This document shows, one piece after another, positions 46,077 through 59,117 of a DNA stretch of 64,000 bases. This DNA is from Hymenopellis radicata (Eukaryota; Basidiomycota; Agaricomycetes; Agaricales; Physalacriaceae): positions 359,188-423,187 of the forward strand of contig JADNRX010000011.1 in the NCBI GenBank assembly GCA_015501595.1. Direction: 5' to 3'. The position numbers and the translations under genes were made by a program. Within the stretch, counting starts at the first letter, position 1. Every line of letters starts with the position of its first letter. The notes beneath the pieces are model-generated. The model ran no database searches, was not told the DNA's origin, and was given only the letters and a program-made list of their open reading frames with translations.

Positions 46077-46685
46077 TTCCAGGAAGGATTCGTAATGAAG
46101 GTTGCCAGAAATGAAGAGAAAATAGGTCGCAAGTGAAGAAAACCTTGGTCAGAGTGGACTGCTCTGCACCCCCCGAAACAGGAGCATGGAGAAGTCGCGT
46201 AAGTATAGTGGTGGTTAAGGCAGGGTTAAGCCAAAATCGAACGAAAGATACGTAATATTTTTGGCTGCTATTGTTGCCCGATTCGGGCGACCTGATTTGA
46301 GGCACTCAAGAGCAACGCGTGTTTACATAGTATTAGTAGCGGGGTCACTACCTGATACCCTATATCCAACAATTGCATGTCCTAATGGTCGTTTCTATAC
46401 ATTTTATAGTCGAAACGACCAAATAACAAGGTTCAAGACAACATGGCCTTGCATGAGTCTAAGGCACGACGCTCTGATGGGAACGTGCGCCCAAGAGTCT
46501 GGCGATAGCATTCGATTTGTGTTGAAACTCGCGTGCTACGCCATGCTGCAGACAACCGTTCTACAAGATAGCTACGTTACCGACACTGAGACCTGATTGG
46601 GACGATAATGGTGCATGCGAGCATCGTCGGCAATCGGCCCGGATCAGTTCCCCTCTTCCCTCTCTGACTTTGTCTTAATCCTTCT
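46077..46685. other. Divergent promoter region, Bem2-like / PalA
   Basis: About 610 bp between divergent genes. No supported gene or RNA. Confidence 0.35.
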
Positions 46686-49600
46686 ATGGCGAACCTCCTC
46701 ACTGTTCCACTCAAGAAAACCTATGTTGTCGACGTGAAGGAGCCAACGAGAAACTACCTCGAGGCCCACACCGATGCTCATCCCGAGGCTTTCAAAGCAG
46801 ATCTCAACCAGTGGCAACAGCTCCGAAAGGATACTGTAGACGTGTCCGTGCATGTAAACGCAGTCGAGAAACTCTTAAAGTGCGCTCAAACTTACTGTTG
46901 AATACACACGGACGTCTGATGACGCGACAGATATCATGCTCAACTGTTATCCATCCACACCAAGTTGCCAGCAGACGTATGTTCCCCCTGGGCGCCATTC
47001 CACTTACAGATTCACAACTGTTCCTTAGATAGGACTTGAGATCTCCTACGCATCTGTATTCCCTCCGAACAATCTCCCCGTAACTCTTCGAAACCTGGGT
47101 TTCGAGCGCGCATCGGTTCTCTTCAATCTAGCTGCGTTGTACTCTCAACTAGCCGCGAAGGAGGATCGAATGCACTTGGAAGGTATCAAGCGGGCCATTA
47201 GCTACTATCAGGTACGGAGCAGCTGCCTCCTTGTTTACCGTGACCTCAAGATTTACAGTAGAACGCTGCAGGAACCCTGGCGTATCTAAGGAACTTCGCG
47301 CTTCCCAAACTCGTGTTCTCTCCTCAAGATGAAGAGATTCCTTTGGATCTCTCAACAGATTTTGTTCATAGTATAGAATGGTTGATGTTAGCTCAGGCGC
47401 AGGAATGTTTCTGGCAGAAAGCTAAAATAGGTGTGACTTGCTGGCGTATTTTTGGCGTTCTTCGGTTGATCACGACTAGACCAGTTCAAAAGCGGACTAA
47501 TTGCAAGACTGGCTGCCAATGTAGGTCTTACATCCATTACCTACAGTCTTCAACTGAGTTTGGATAGACTGCGGCGTACTACAAGTTATCGATTTCCAAG
47601 ATTCGGGATGCTACGCCACCGATCAAGCATCTATTCCCTTCTGTATGCACCATAGCTTCGCCACATGTCTTTTTCCTTGACGAGTATCTGTAGGATTGGC
47701 TCGCACACATTGAAGCCAAGGAACATCACTTCGACGCTGTCGCCAATTTCAGGAAGAGCATGGAAGAAATAGACAACAGCAAGTAAGCAGGAGTGTCGAC
47801 ATTTTCTACGTCTTCTCACTCCTTCGTCCTGCAGTTACGGTCACGAGATCGCGTATCTCCAACAAGCACAATTCGAAGCGAAAAGGGCTTCCGAGGTTGC
47901 TCGCAAAGGACGCGTAGCAGCGGCTGTCCAAGGTGACATACAGGTAGATCATCGTTATTTCTGCTCTGAATGTGCCTGAGCTCAATTGTCAGTCTCTCAT
48001 GGTTGCTGTTGACACGAGTCTGAAGCGTGCTGAACGCGACAACGACCTCATCTACCACAAGGATGTCCCAGCCATCTCCACTCTCTCGCCTATTCCTCAT
48101 GCTGCAATCGCTCAGCTCACAACGCCGGTTGGGCTATCCAATCCTGCCAAGGGAGTACATATGATCATGGGTGAAATGTTAAGCTGGGGTGCACAAGAAG
48201 CCATCAGTGAGTTCATACTCTCAATGCAAGTCCACCGCTCAATTAGTACAGACATATATAACGACAGGAAAAAGAACCTGGTGAAGGATCAGATCTCGGA
48301 CAAGTCCAAAGAGCTTAGAGATACTGCTGACGCTGTGCTACGCGATCATAACCTGCCGGCGTCTCTGGAGGCACTCGAGCGACCAGCAGGTCTCCCTCCC
48401 AGTTTATTGAAGAAGGCGAGGAAGTCCGCATGGAAAACGGGCCCACGAAGATTGACTCCTGGTTTGAGGACCTCCAGAAGCAAGCAAAACATGTTACGAA
48501 TATCCTAGACGAGGTGAATTCTTTCTTTCCTTGTCGTTGCCAATGGCGTGACCGTACTGTAGGCCATCGATATCTTGGACAATGAGGCCACTGAGGACGA
48601 GATTGCTCGAGAATCAGGCGATTTGGCGAGGCCTCCTTCTCATAAAGCCAACCTGGATTTGATCCAGAAGGAACAACGTTATCGCGCCATATTACAACAG
48701 GCTGCATTGAGCGACGAAACGGTCAAACAGAAGTGGGAAGAATGGGAAGAAAACATCATGGATTTGATCATCAGCGAGGTGGGTTCGTTTTTTTATCCGT
48801 CGCTGTTGGAGACTGAAAACAGCGCATATAGGCGGACCTAGAAGCACTCGTTCCTTCATCGACTTCGTCTAAGCGTAGAACGCCGGAGGCAGCAGTCACC
48901 CAGCGCTATGCCCGAAATCTCCGAGTGTTGTTGGAGTCCCTCGACACCGTTCATGCTGACCGCGCTCAGATAGTCCGACGTGCAGAATCATTAGCCGAAG
49001 CTGATGACATCCGTCCTCGCATCCTCAAAGCGGCCACCAAGTTGGAAAGCTTGGAGGAAATGCAGCCAGCCATGTTCGAGAACGTATTGGACGAGGAACT
49101 CGCCAAGTATGACAAATACTGCCAGTTATTGGCGGACAACGCACAGGAGCAGGAGGACATCTTGTCTTCGATTGAGGTGGGTTACCCTGCAGTCATGTGT
49201 GGTCATTTCATTCTTAGATTGCTGTAGGCGGACAATGAGAAATTCCTATCATCCAGGAAAGATGATCCGTCTATCAAAGAGCGTGAACATGCTCTTCAAT
49301 CCCTTGACCTGTCGTATCATAAGTATCGCGAGATAAGCGGGAACCTTCAGGAAGGAATCAAGGTGGGTCTCGACGTGTTCCATTCATAATGACATTGACA
49401 CGGATGCTAGTTCTATAATGACTTGGCCGGTCTTCTCCTCAGTTCAAGGACTCCTGCAAGATATGGTGTAACCATCGTCAGGAAGAAATTCAGTGAGCAG
49501 CACATTTTTTCGCTTGGGGTAGACGCTAACATCCTCATATCAGCTCGTTAACCCAATCGATGCAATCCGCGTCTCTCGATGACACGGATGATGATGTCGA

Positions 49601-49805
49601 GGTGTTGGATGATGAAGACGTGAGCGAGATCCAGGAGGATCTTGATATGCCCTCGCCACCAACGAAAGAACCGTCGGAGAAGGCCAAGGGTAAGATGCCT
49701 GTACGATTACCTCCTTTGTCTTCAAGCGATTGGGGCTTCGAGGAGATATCTTTACCTCCCGGACCAGCAGAGGCGAAGAAGAAGAAGAGCAGAGTTCCCA
49801 TTTAG
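46686..49805 (+). CDS. PalA/Rim20 (Alix-type) BRO1-domain protein of pH signalling
   Basis: Scaffold that links ESCRT-III to the ambient-pH protease pathway on endosomes. The BRO1 domain opens M-A-N-L-L-T-V-P-L-K-K-T-Y-V-V-D-V-K and has G-F-E-R-A-S-V-L-F-N-L-A-A-L-Y-S-Q, I-E-W-L-M-L-A-Q-A-Q-E-C and W-L-A-H-I-E-A-K-E-H-H-F. The V-domain has N-D-L-I-Y-H-K-D-V-P, W-G-A-Q-E-A-I..D-I-Y-N-D-R-K and L-P-A-S-L-E-A-L-E-R-P-A-G-L-P-P-S-L. A charged tail ends in K-K-K-K-S-R-V-P-I. More than ten introns of about 45-60 nt. One base seems missing around 49432-49441: F-Y-N-D-L-A-G-L-L-L is followed in another frame by F-K-D-S-C-K-I-W-C-N-H-R, the next conserved block. Faces the Bem2-like gene head-to-head and the flavoenzyme tail-to-tail. 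Confidence 0.87.
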
Positions 49806-50147
49806 CTACATACATGCTTGACTTCAATTTGTACCGATGCGTCATGGTTACGGGGCTGTTCGAAATTAACATCCCCACTTAAGACAAGTTATAACTAGTG
49901 CCAATAGGCCGTGGTTCGCGGAAGTCCGCACCTAGGAGTGTGATGATGTGACCGTGGACGGGTGGCCACCAATTCTCGCACCTCTCCCTTTCTAGTAGTA
50001 TATACTGATACGGATCAACACCCACTCAATGATACCTTTCACAGAAGCATGTCGCATGAAAGCCATACCCATCTACTCGAAACTCATTTCACGTTGACCT
50101 GTCTAAACATTACGATCTCAGAAACGATAACACTATTCCAATGGACC

Positions 50148-52163
50148 CTACGCGTTGCCCGTTCGCCCCCGCTTGAACCAGATCATATGACTCAGAAGCA
50201 AGTAGAGCCTGAAGCACAATGGTGCCCAACTGCTCTGGCTCTGGTCTGCCGCGTCGTACGGAGTTCCTTGGATGTAATCGGCGCCTAAACTGTATGCAGC
50301 AGCCAATCCAGAAATAACAGCCACTTCGTGCGCATTCACCAAGGTCCAGGAACCCGCATAGGTTGTACGTTGTCTACCGTTAAGAAGCCACATAAAGGGA
50401 ACGACGAACATATAATGTGTCCATCCATGGCATAGCTGGTGCCACCAATCCTCCCTAATAACGTGAACGGGATCGATTTCGTTTTTGGACCAAGTCTTGC
50501 TATCTTTGTCGTTGAGAAATATGGTCTGGAAGACATGGCAATCCAAAGGTGTGTTCTAGAAGAAAATTAGCCGACCTGACGACCAACGAGAGTAAATCCC
50601 GTACTTTGGGCAGTTGGTACTGGAAAGCGGAGCAGTCAAAGCTCATTTCGAGCAGTCGTGGATTGCTAGGCACTTGCTTTATGAGATACATCCTGCCGAG
50701 AAATGAAAACCCGAATGGAAAGCGAGGAAGAAGCACGTACGGCTTGAAGACTTCCTTTGCTTCGGCAACTCGGTTTGACTCGTCTCGACCATGCAGGTCA
50801 CGAACAGCGAGTGATTCGCAGAACTCCATCTCGTACCATTTCTTCATGTATTGAGAATCCTGTCCTGAATTGTTAGGTGGGGACACAAAAAGATGGAAGG
50901 CCGACATTATGCGTAACCGTGACATCGTCGCTCCATCTAGTGGCACCAAGCACTTTTCTTTCGATCCATCTACTCTTTTCCCCAAGAATCTTCAACGCTG
51001 TATCGGCGAGGACGCATAACACAATTTGATCATATTCTTCAACAAGTGGTTCCCCCAATTTCTGAAGGAGTTCCACCTTGACCGCGAGCTTCGACCGTTC
51101 CGTGACACGAAGTACTTCAGTAGAAAGCCGTACGTGAACACCCTGCTTTTCAAGACGACGTTGCCAATCTGTATACACCGCTGTAGCTTCGGGAAACACG
51201 ACCATGGGAGGAAGATTTGACGTGAGCATCTGTTTATCCACAGGATACCCTACCATTTAAGTTAGACGCACGCCTGTAAGAATTACTGACGCGTCTCACA
51301 CATTCCATACGTGGGTGACGTATAAAGCCGCTCCATTATGATAGTCGGAAGTTCAGGCGTAGCGTTTCCTGTCCCTATCGAAGCATGCAACTCAAGCACT
51401 GGGACTATGGAAGGGAGGTAGACATACCAAGAAATAAGGCGAGACTAGGATTGTGTCAAGGAAAGCATTGGGAGCATGCAGGAAGACTCGCCTTGGGTAG
51501 ATCATTGTGTTGATGAATCTGAGGTAGCTGAGAAAGGCGAAATGGTCGTAGAAAAGCCTACATACTCGTCTGAGAATAAGAAAAGCTTAAGACTCGTTTT
51601 GATGGGGACCATTGCAAAGCACAGTCCAAACCAGTGAAATATTTTCAAGGCCCAGTTGAAGCGCCTGATTTCTTTGGCGTGGCGACTAACGAGATCCGAA
51701 GGAAAGACGTTGGTCCAGAACTAATCCAACACATGAGATCTAGTGTCAAGAGATGTCGAAAAGCTCACAGTATCGCCTTTGCCGAATGACACTTGTAAGT
51801 CGACTCTGAAGGACTGCGGTTAAATCAGGGCGCTTATAGGCCACCGTAACCTACGGATATACATCGTGCCCAAGATCGCGAAACAGCTTAAAAGTGTGAT
51901 GGTAAATGTATGACGCCCTGGCGTACGTGAGATACTGTTCATTGCTTCAAGATGGAGACTTACCCTTGAACGCCCTGATTCATCCACGGAGCACCAAACT
52001 TCTCCGTTTCCAGAGGAATAGAGAACATCTGTCCGCCGCAATAATCCTTGGCTTCGACCAAAGTCACATCGAACTGTTCTGGGTGTTGTGCCAGTCCCGT
52101 TGCACACGACATGCCAGCAGCGCCGGCACCGACGACGAGAATGCGTTGCTTGGCTATTGTCAT
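50148..52163 (-). CDS. FAD-dependent amine-oxidase-like oxidoreductase
   Basis: Flavoenzyme of the amine oxidase/phytoene-desaturase fold. ATG 52163 (M-T-I-A-K-Q-R-I-L) starts just before the dinucleotide loop V-V-G-A-G-A-A-G-M-S-C-A and the A-P-W-M-N-Q-G segment. Central exons have W-Y-P-V-D-K-Q-M-L, T-E-V-L-R-V-T-E-R, D-Q-I-V-L-C-V-L-A-D-T and G-A-T-R-W-S-D-D. The C-terminal FAD site reads T-Y-A-G-S-W-T-L-V-N-A-H-E-V-A-V-I-S-G-L-A-A-A-Y, followed by a basic, partly hydrophobic tail. At least six introns. Convergent with the PalA/Rim20 gene. Substrate not known; no biosynthetic partner genes lie beside it. Confidence 0.8.
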
Positions 52164-54244
52164 GGTTGTAGACAAGATCCTCTTGAGCCGAATCGTATGA
52201 GTTACACGGTTGTACGTACGTCATTGCCCTGGACATCGTCGATCTAGCAGACGATTACGCCACGCGCGAATGAGTGTAATTTTTTGACTTCGCTGAACGA
52301 CCTGAAGATGAACAGATATTCGTAATCGCAGTGGAACATCTCATACAAGAAGCTCGAGCCTAATTACAGCGAGACTCAGAGCTGCAAGTCTTCCATGTGG
52401 CAAGGCCTCTGGAAAGAGACTACGCTTCGCGCGATCGGATTGTGCAGTCATGCGGAGCTGGAGCAAATTCTCCCCCGGATGATATGTTTAAAACTAAACC
52501 AGTACCAGTTGGTAGAGAGAACGAAGAAAGAATGAGTAGGGAGCTCGTGAGTCGTCGCTGAGCTCAATGCAACTCTTGCGCGGACCAGGTCGGATGGTGA
52601 AAGCAACAGAACCAAACAAGTCCTCAACAAAAGATAGTCTCCTTCACTTGTCTCTGTCGTTCTGTCTCCAGATCTTTCCCCATGAAGCTGTCTTTCAACC
52701 CCCACCTGTACATTACTCAGACTCTTGTCAGATTCGATTCCTCGTTCATCAACATTCGGGATTCTTCCGCCCCTTCGGGATGCTCTGCGGCCACCTCCGA
52801 ATACTTCACACTTTTCCTTTTACTCCCAGCCGGCAGGCGTATCTTTCGACGCTAGGATAACTTCGAATTCATAACTATCCTGGTCAATTCTTCCCTTCCC
52901 CTATGTCCATGGCCACGCTCGCTTATCCAGTTGTCGTGACGATGGCTTGGTCCTCGGGTACCCGGGACTCGGCGAAGAGCTCGAACTCGAAGATCTGCGT
53001 GTGATATTTCCGTGATCAGCGCGTTTTGAGTGATCCGTCTGAGTCGATGCATAGAAGAATCATAGAGACTGCATGTCGACCTGGTGGCCGTGGAAATGCG
53101 CGCAGAAATAACTGTTTAAGGAAGACTAAGTGTCAATGCCGGACTCAGGCAAAGGAGGACTTCTTCTACGCGCGTTGGCATCCTGGAGGTTTTGAACTTC
53201 ACCGCCGACACGGACAAGACACGCGTCTTTGTCGACTTCATCGGCTGCATTAGGCATGCTCAAACATACCTGCCTAGGTGAATCGAAGGCGGGTCTTTCG
53301 CAGTTCCGGTGCCATTTTTGTGTTTGAAATGCTGGGAAATAGAAGATGGTCCCGAATAGAGGCGGTTGGCAGTATGTTTTGGCCAGTAACTTGGCCAAGG
53401 GATCTCTCGCCGTGGTTCGTATTCCCGCTGATTGGAATGTCCTCCACTTCGTCTCCACTTGTGCTCGGGATCTCGTACTGATGCCTGTAGAAGTGAAGCG
53501 TGTTTGTTTGCATGTTCAAGCCATGTGAAGCCTAAAAATACAAGTCGGCTTGCGCGGCCGCATGCTGCTCACTCCAAGCGCTGAGGAGGCGCTAAGATAG
53601 ATCACAAGAGGGAAGTCAGCCCCAAGGAGTCTCTTATCTTACCATGTGTCTTTATCGGTTGCCAACACGTAAAGGCCTCAGAATGGCGAAAATATTGCAA
53701 CGAGCGTCGGGCAAAAAGAGACATGGCCGACTTGGAATATCTATATCAATCGTTTTCGGTGGCCGTCGTTTCATAGCTCTGTTTAGCATGAACAATGCTT
53801 CACTTTCTCTCTTGAACTTTGATTCCTATTCGATCCTACTCCCTCAAACACAGAACTGAATACGTGGCGAAGCTGGAAGTACTGACCATTGTGGCTGAGT
53901 GAAAGTTCGGCAACTTCCGACGTTGAACGCGCCTGGTTCAGCCTCATTCTACGCGTTAGAAAAGACTCTATTGGCTATGTACATCACATCTGTGATACAT
54001 GAATGTTAACATGGGGTGCTGATATTGCGAACAGAATTCCAGAAGTCACAACTTCTTCACTCGTCAAGCAGCCGCTTTGACCTAGTTACTCAGGTTCAAC
54101 GATACCGAAACCGATAGATACAGTCCAGTCCGGAAGCCATATGTGTAAAGGGATGCTGGTTCAACAGCCGGGCAATGCGTAGCCTTACGATATAGGACAC
54201 ATCCTTCGGAGTCCAAGGTCCAGCCAGAGTCTATTGTGCGGGCG
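52164..54244. other. Gene-poor region
   Basis: About 2.1 kb. The longest frames (minus 53126-53458; plus 53346-53528) do not resemble known families and have no clear splice partners. It may hold one decayed or lineage-specific gene. No inverted repeat, RNA gene or transposase recognised. Confidence 0.35.
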
Positions 54245-54451
54245 TTAGTCCAGGGTAACCATGGCCTGGGTGACAGATGAGCTGGAATCCTTCACCTCGA
54301 AATGGTCAAAAGTAATGTCCAACTCAGCCTCGTGCCACCTCGAGATGGTGAAAACCTTGTCAACCACAGTCTCGTGCAAGATGGCGCCTCGAGCGTTATC
54401 ATGACGAGGTGTTACCTGATATAGAGACTCCAAAACCATCGTATAAAGCAT
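54245..54451 (-). CDS. Small hypothetical frame
   Basis: ATG at 54451 opens M-L-Y-T-M-V-L-E-S-L-Y-Q and reads V-V-D-K-V-F-T-I-S-R-W-H-E-A-E-L-D-I-T-F-D to a stop at 54245. The residue mix looks protein-like, but no family is recognised and it may be one exon of a longer gene or a remnant. It is divergent from the gene at 54485. Confidence 0.28.
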   Translation of the reverse strand: MLYTMVLESLYQVTPRHDNARGAILHETVVDKVFTISRWHEAELDITFDHFEVKDSSSSVTQAMVTLD

Positions 54452-54484
54452 CTCCGTGTTGACACTTCTGACCAGACGGCCGAA

Positions 54485-55069
54485 ATGTCATACTCTTACT
54501 ATCCACCCCAGGGACCTCAGAGGTCACAACCCCCGCCAGTCATTCCGCCTTACCAACCCCCTTCAACGTACAACGACTATGGCGCATCGAGCGGCCAGCC
54601 CACAGGATACGACCACGTTGAAGCGTCCATGATACCTCCGCCGCAGGGATTGCCCCCGAAATATCATTATCAAAGTCCCGTACCGACGCCATCCCAGCCG
54701 TCAGCCGAGACACTGACGAACTACCTGGTAAGCCAGCTCGTCCTTCGTTTACTACGCTAGTACACTGACTGAATGCCATAGGGAAAGGTTTTTGGATTGG
54801 TAATATTCGGGTTCTGGTTTCAGCCGAAGCGCGCTAATCCCACCGTAGAACGAGCAGGTTGAAATATGCATCCAGACAAACAGATGGGTGGCGGGAGTCA
54901 TAGTGGGCGCACTATACTTCTTCGAGAGGGTGAGTAGTGTTCAAGTCGACAGCGACCCGCTAAACGTGGTTGGCAGATGCAGGGCTTGTATTACAAAGTC
55001 AGTTATCAGAGCGAAGGGAGGAAGTACACCCAAGATGTCCCCAAGGGCCACGTACGCGGGCGCATGTAA
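54485..55069 (+). CDS. Small Tyr/Pro-rich protein with one membrane helix
   Basis: I do not recognise the family. Exon 1 (54485-54727) reads M-S-Y-S-Y-Y-P-P-Q-G-P-Q-R-S and is rich in Pro, Tyr, Gln and Ser. Short exons after introns of about 50 nt give G-K-V-F-G-L, then N-E-Q and W-V-A-G-V-I-V-G-A-L-Y-F-F-E-R, a likely membrane helix. The last exon M-Q-G-L-Y-Y-K-V-S-Y-Q-S-E-G-R-K-Y ends G-H-V-R-G-R-M at 55069. All joins keep frame in my model, for about 130 residues. It could be a small surface or ER membrane protein; the splice choices are inference. Confidence 0.45.
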
Positions 55070-55899
55070 TGGAATGATATGTCATCGAGTTTCTGGCATC
55101 GTCTGAAGTAGTGTACAATCCGAATTATTTCTCATCTGATGTATTTGTGTCGTGTTGAAGTTAGTATTTAGATAAAGATTGATGGCACTTACCCGTCGTT
55201 GCTGGGCATTAGAGAGATTTGAATGTGTCAGTCTCCATTTGTTTAGTACACTTCGCCTCCCCAATGATGTGCCGTAACTAGGACTTGCACAGAGGCGTGG
55301 ATGCAGCAACGTCGGGTTGATAGATCGCTTCAGACTTCAGGGGACTGTCTAGCATGAATTGATCAAGGTCAGCATCAAATCACATCATTGAGGCGCGTAA
55401 CACGGCGGCCTCGAATGAATAGGACGGAGGAGTCGTATGCCAATACTTAGGAACGAGCGTATTGTTGATTTTCTTGAAATGGGGTTGCGTCAAGGTTGCG
55501 TGCCGGCAGCTTTGGTCATGGTCGCGTGAGATTTCGAGGGTGATCATCAGTTCCAGTATCAAGTTTGTAGAGTGTAGCCGTGTTGGTATCAACGAGAAAG
55601 CGCAGTGTTGAGGAAAAAATCGAAAAATCCAGGGTGCCTCGGAGGTTGGACAGGAAAATCGTTGAAGCCGTGCGATTTGTTTTGTTCTCCGATGGCGGTG
55701 GCTGTGCACGATCCCACCTTGTTCTCTGACTTGATACCCTTAAGCTGTACGATTCTCCGTATTTCCCAGAGCTTCTCGCTGTTGCCGGTTCAAAGCGCTG
55801 GTGCTGTTTCGCATCCTCAGGGACCGTCCAAACGCATAATTCGACAGCTGCTTTCCTGTTTCCTTCCGTATCCTCTATTCACTCTCTCCAACGACCATC
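55070..55899. other. Intergenic before RasGAP
   Basis: About 830 bp. Pyrimidine-rich near 55850-55890 just before the RasGAP ATG. No other gene or RNA supported. Confidence 0.35.
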
Positions 55900-58664
55900 A
55901 TGTCCTACGACCAACCTGGATCTCCCGGCAGCATGTCGGGACGCAGACATACCAACCGAAATACCAATCGCTATAGCGTAACCGCTCTGTTCAGCATGGC
56001 GGCGGAGCAGGATGTTGAAGTCGAAGATGAATTGGCCAGAGGTGCACGCCCTTTACCCACGCTTAACTGTTATTCTTACCGGCTGCGATTTCACAGCGCA
56101 AAAGCGTCTTCGCGACCTCAAGGGTAAAATATCCGCTCAGTCCAAGAAGAATTTTGTTCTTGAACGCGATGTTCGCTACCTCGACTCTCGCATAGCTTTG
56201 TTGATTCAGAACCGTATGGCATTGGACGAGGTGCGCTTCATCAACACTCAATAGTTCTCGCGTGACCGACATTTCTTTTGCAGCAACGCGAGGTCGAGCG
56301 AACCCTGGAGGAAGTCGATCCCACGGAGGGTCATTACCCAGACGACCGCAAGATTCAACAATACTCCAACCTTTTCTTCCTCCTACAGTCCGAGCCACGG
56401 CACATAGCTGCGTTATGTAGGCTCGTCAGTCTATCCGAAATTGATACCCTCCTCCAAACCGTCATGTTCACCCTCTATGGAAACCAATACGAGAGCAGAG
56501 AAGAGCATCTCCTTCTCACCATGTTCCAATCAGTGCTCTCCGCCCAGTTCGAGACTGCTACAGAATTTGGATCTCTTCTTCGCGCCAATACCCCTGTGTC
56601 TCGGATGATGACCACTTACACCAGGCGAGGACCAGGTCAAAGCTACTTGAAGAGCGTGCTTGCAGAGCGCATCAACAGTCTTATTGAGCATAAAGACCTA
56701 AATCTCGAGATTAATCCCGTTAAGGTATGCATTCATCTCACCGTTGCCGTCCGTTATATCTCAAAAATCACCCACAGGTGTATGAGCAAATGATCAACCA
56801 AATAGAAGAAGAGACCGGCTCCCTTCCACCGAATTTACCTCGCGGAGTTGCCCCCGAAGTCGCTGCGGAGAACCCTGATGTCCAGGCCATCATCGCACCG
56901 CGCTTGACCATGCTCATGGAAATCGCAAACAGCTTCTTACTCACGATCATCGAAAGCTTGGATAGCGTGCCCTACGGTATTCGATGGATCTGCAAGCAGA
57001 TTCGTAGTTTGACACGCGTAGGTCTCGCTATTGTTTAGTAACGATGCAGATTGATTCATTTCTCACCCAGCGCAAATACCCGGAGGCGACTGACTACGCG
57101 ATTTGCTCCTTGATTGGTGGCTTCTTCTTCCTCCGGTTCATTAATCCGGCAATCGTCACCCCCCAGGCATACATGCTTGTAGAGGGCGTACCTGCGAAGC
57201 ATCCCCGCCGAACATTAACACTTGTAAGAGAAAAGTAGACTCTCTACTACACTGCCTAATTTCTGTGTTCAGATCGCGAAGATGTTGCAAAACTTGGCGA
57301 ACAAGCCCTCCTACGCAAAGGAAATCTACATGATGACCTTAAATCCTTTTGTCGAGAACAATAAAGCACGTATCAATCAATTTCTCAACAACCTGTGCGA
57401 AGTTGGCGATTTCTACGACACACTCGAGGTGAATAATCTGGTCCTGAAACCTCCCTCTCTTCCTCATTCTTTCGTCAGATGGATCAATACATGGCGCTTT
57501 CGAAGAAAGATCTGATGATCCACATCACACTCAACGAGCTGTATAACACTCATTCCTTGATCCTACAACATGTTGAAACCTTGGTGAGATGCCCCTTCCT
57601 TTCCTTGCCACCGATCTTGACAACGCGCAGTCTCCTAACGATAAACAACATCTGCGCATCCTTACGGATGAACTGGGCCCGGCACCTGCTCAAGTTCCCC
57701 GAAAGGAGAATCGAACCATTGAACTGAATCTTTACAGTCGATGGGAAACGCCGGTGCACGACATCCAAAGCGCCTTAATGGACTCTGTCTCGTCTAGCGA
57801 TATGCTATACATGGAAACAAAGTCTATCTTTGTACAGCTCATACGTTCCATTCCTCACGCTGCTGAGAAAAGACCCTACAATCTAGCAGCCATTGCCGAA
57901 CGAGCGGCCACCACAAAGGACGCCACACTTGTGCGGAAGGGCATCAAGGTCAAGGAGATGTTACGGGAGTTGGAGGAGCAAAAGATTGTTGAGCAAGCGG
58001 ATGGGTACAAACTCATGCAGGACGAGGTTGCCGCCGAATTGGTTCACCTCGGCAATCTTCGGGAGAAGGTTTTGCTGGAGACAAAATCTCTGGAGGCTGT
58101 ATACAAGACGATCTGCGACCACAACAACTACATGCGTTCTCAACTGGAGCAGTACAAGGCTTACTTGCAGAACGTCCGACTCACGGCGTCGAAAGACAAG
58201 GGAAGCAGTACAGGTGTGGGTGTCATCACAGTTGGTGGGAAGGAGAAGAAACCTGCAAAGGCGGCGGTTCTGGGCCCGTACCGATTCACGCATGCGCAGT
58301 TGGAGAAGGAGGGTATAATCGTGGAAAGCAACGTTCCCGATAACCGGTCAGTGTCCGCGACGAGCTTTCTGATCTTGACTGATGCTGGGTTTAGACGACC
58401 CAATATATATTTCAACATTACCTCACCGACTCCGGGCACATTTATCATAGCCTTGCACTACAAGGGTAGGGAGAGGGCTATTCTTGAAATGGACCTCAAA
58501 ATTGACGATCTATTGGAGAAGGTGTGCCATCTCACATGTTCTTTCTAACGCGTCTAATTCCTCTGCAGCAAAAGGATAATAAGCATCTTCTCGACTTGGA
58601 GTACGTTCAACTAAACGTACCCAAGGTCCTCGGCCTATTGAAGAAGGTGTTTGCCAAACGGTGA
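55900..58664 (+). CDS. Ras GTPase-activating protein (Gap1/Sar1, RasGAP_C type)
   Basis: Turns off Ras at the membrane, as fission yeast Gap1/Sar1. ATG 55900 starts [15 protein letters not shown] short coiled-coil part leads to the RasGAP domain: [38 protein letters not shown] with the Arg finger, and [14 protein letters not shown]. The RasGAP_C part has [14 protein letters not shown] and [20 protein letters not shown], ending K-V-F-A-K-R. Seven or more introns, all GT-AG where checked. No frameshift noticed. Length about 800 residues, normal for the family. Confidence 0.9.
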
Positions 58665-59117
58665 ATGCGTCAGTACATTTTTATTCTATCCTTAATATTT
58701 TCGTTTCGTGTACATGTCTTTCGATGATTATGCTCTCCAATCTCTTATATATTCTTGATTTCCTGGATGGCCGATGTTCATGTCGGGTGTATATCTCTGT
58801 AGTACCGGTGGCACTTATAAAGTCTGTTGTAGCTCCAGTTTGACCACAGTTTCCCCGTGGAGTGACAGTATACCAGCAGTATACGCATTCAGCGCTCAGC
58901 GCTTGTTCAGCGCGACTGCGATTTCGGGTCCAGCCGAGCAAACCCTACAGGGGCAGGCACCTGTGTGAGCCACGTGCCCACACCGGCGGTCCGTGTTTCA
59001 TCAACCTTCCTTCTGCCTCCACTGCGGGCGTTACGCAGCCGCTCTTTTTCCTTAACCTGCACCCTATTTCCATCCGCCTTTCTTCACAACTTTGTTACGG
59101 ATGTTCGCTAGGGCGTG
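58665..59117. other. Intergenic before aspartic protease
   Basis: About 450 bp with pyrimidine-rich DNA near 59025-59060. No other gene or RNA supported. Confidence 0.35.

Noticed and set aside
50148..52163. Secondary-metabolite cluster around the flavoenzyme
   Set aside because: Neighbours are PalA/Rim20 and a gene-poor stretch; no synthase, P450 or tailoring genes are nearby.
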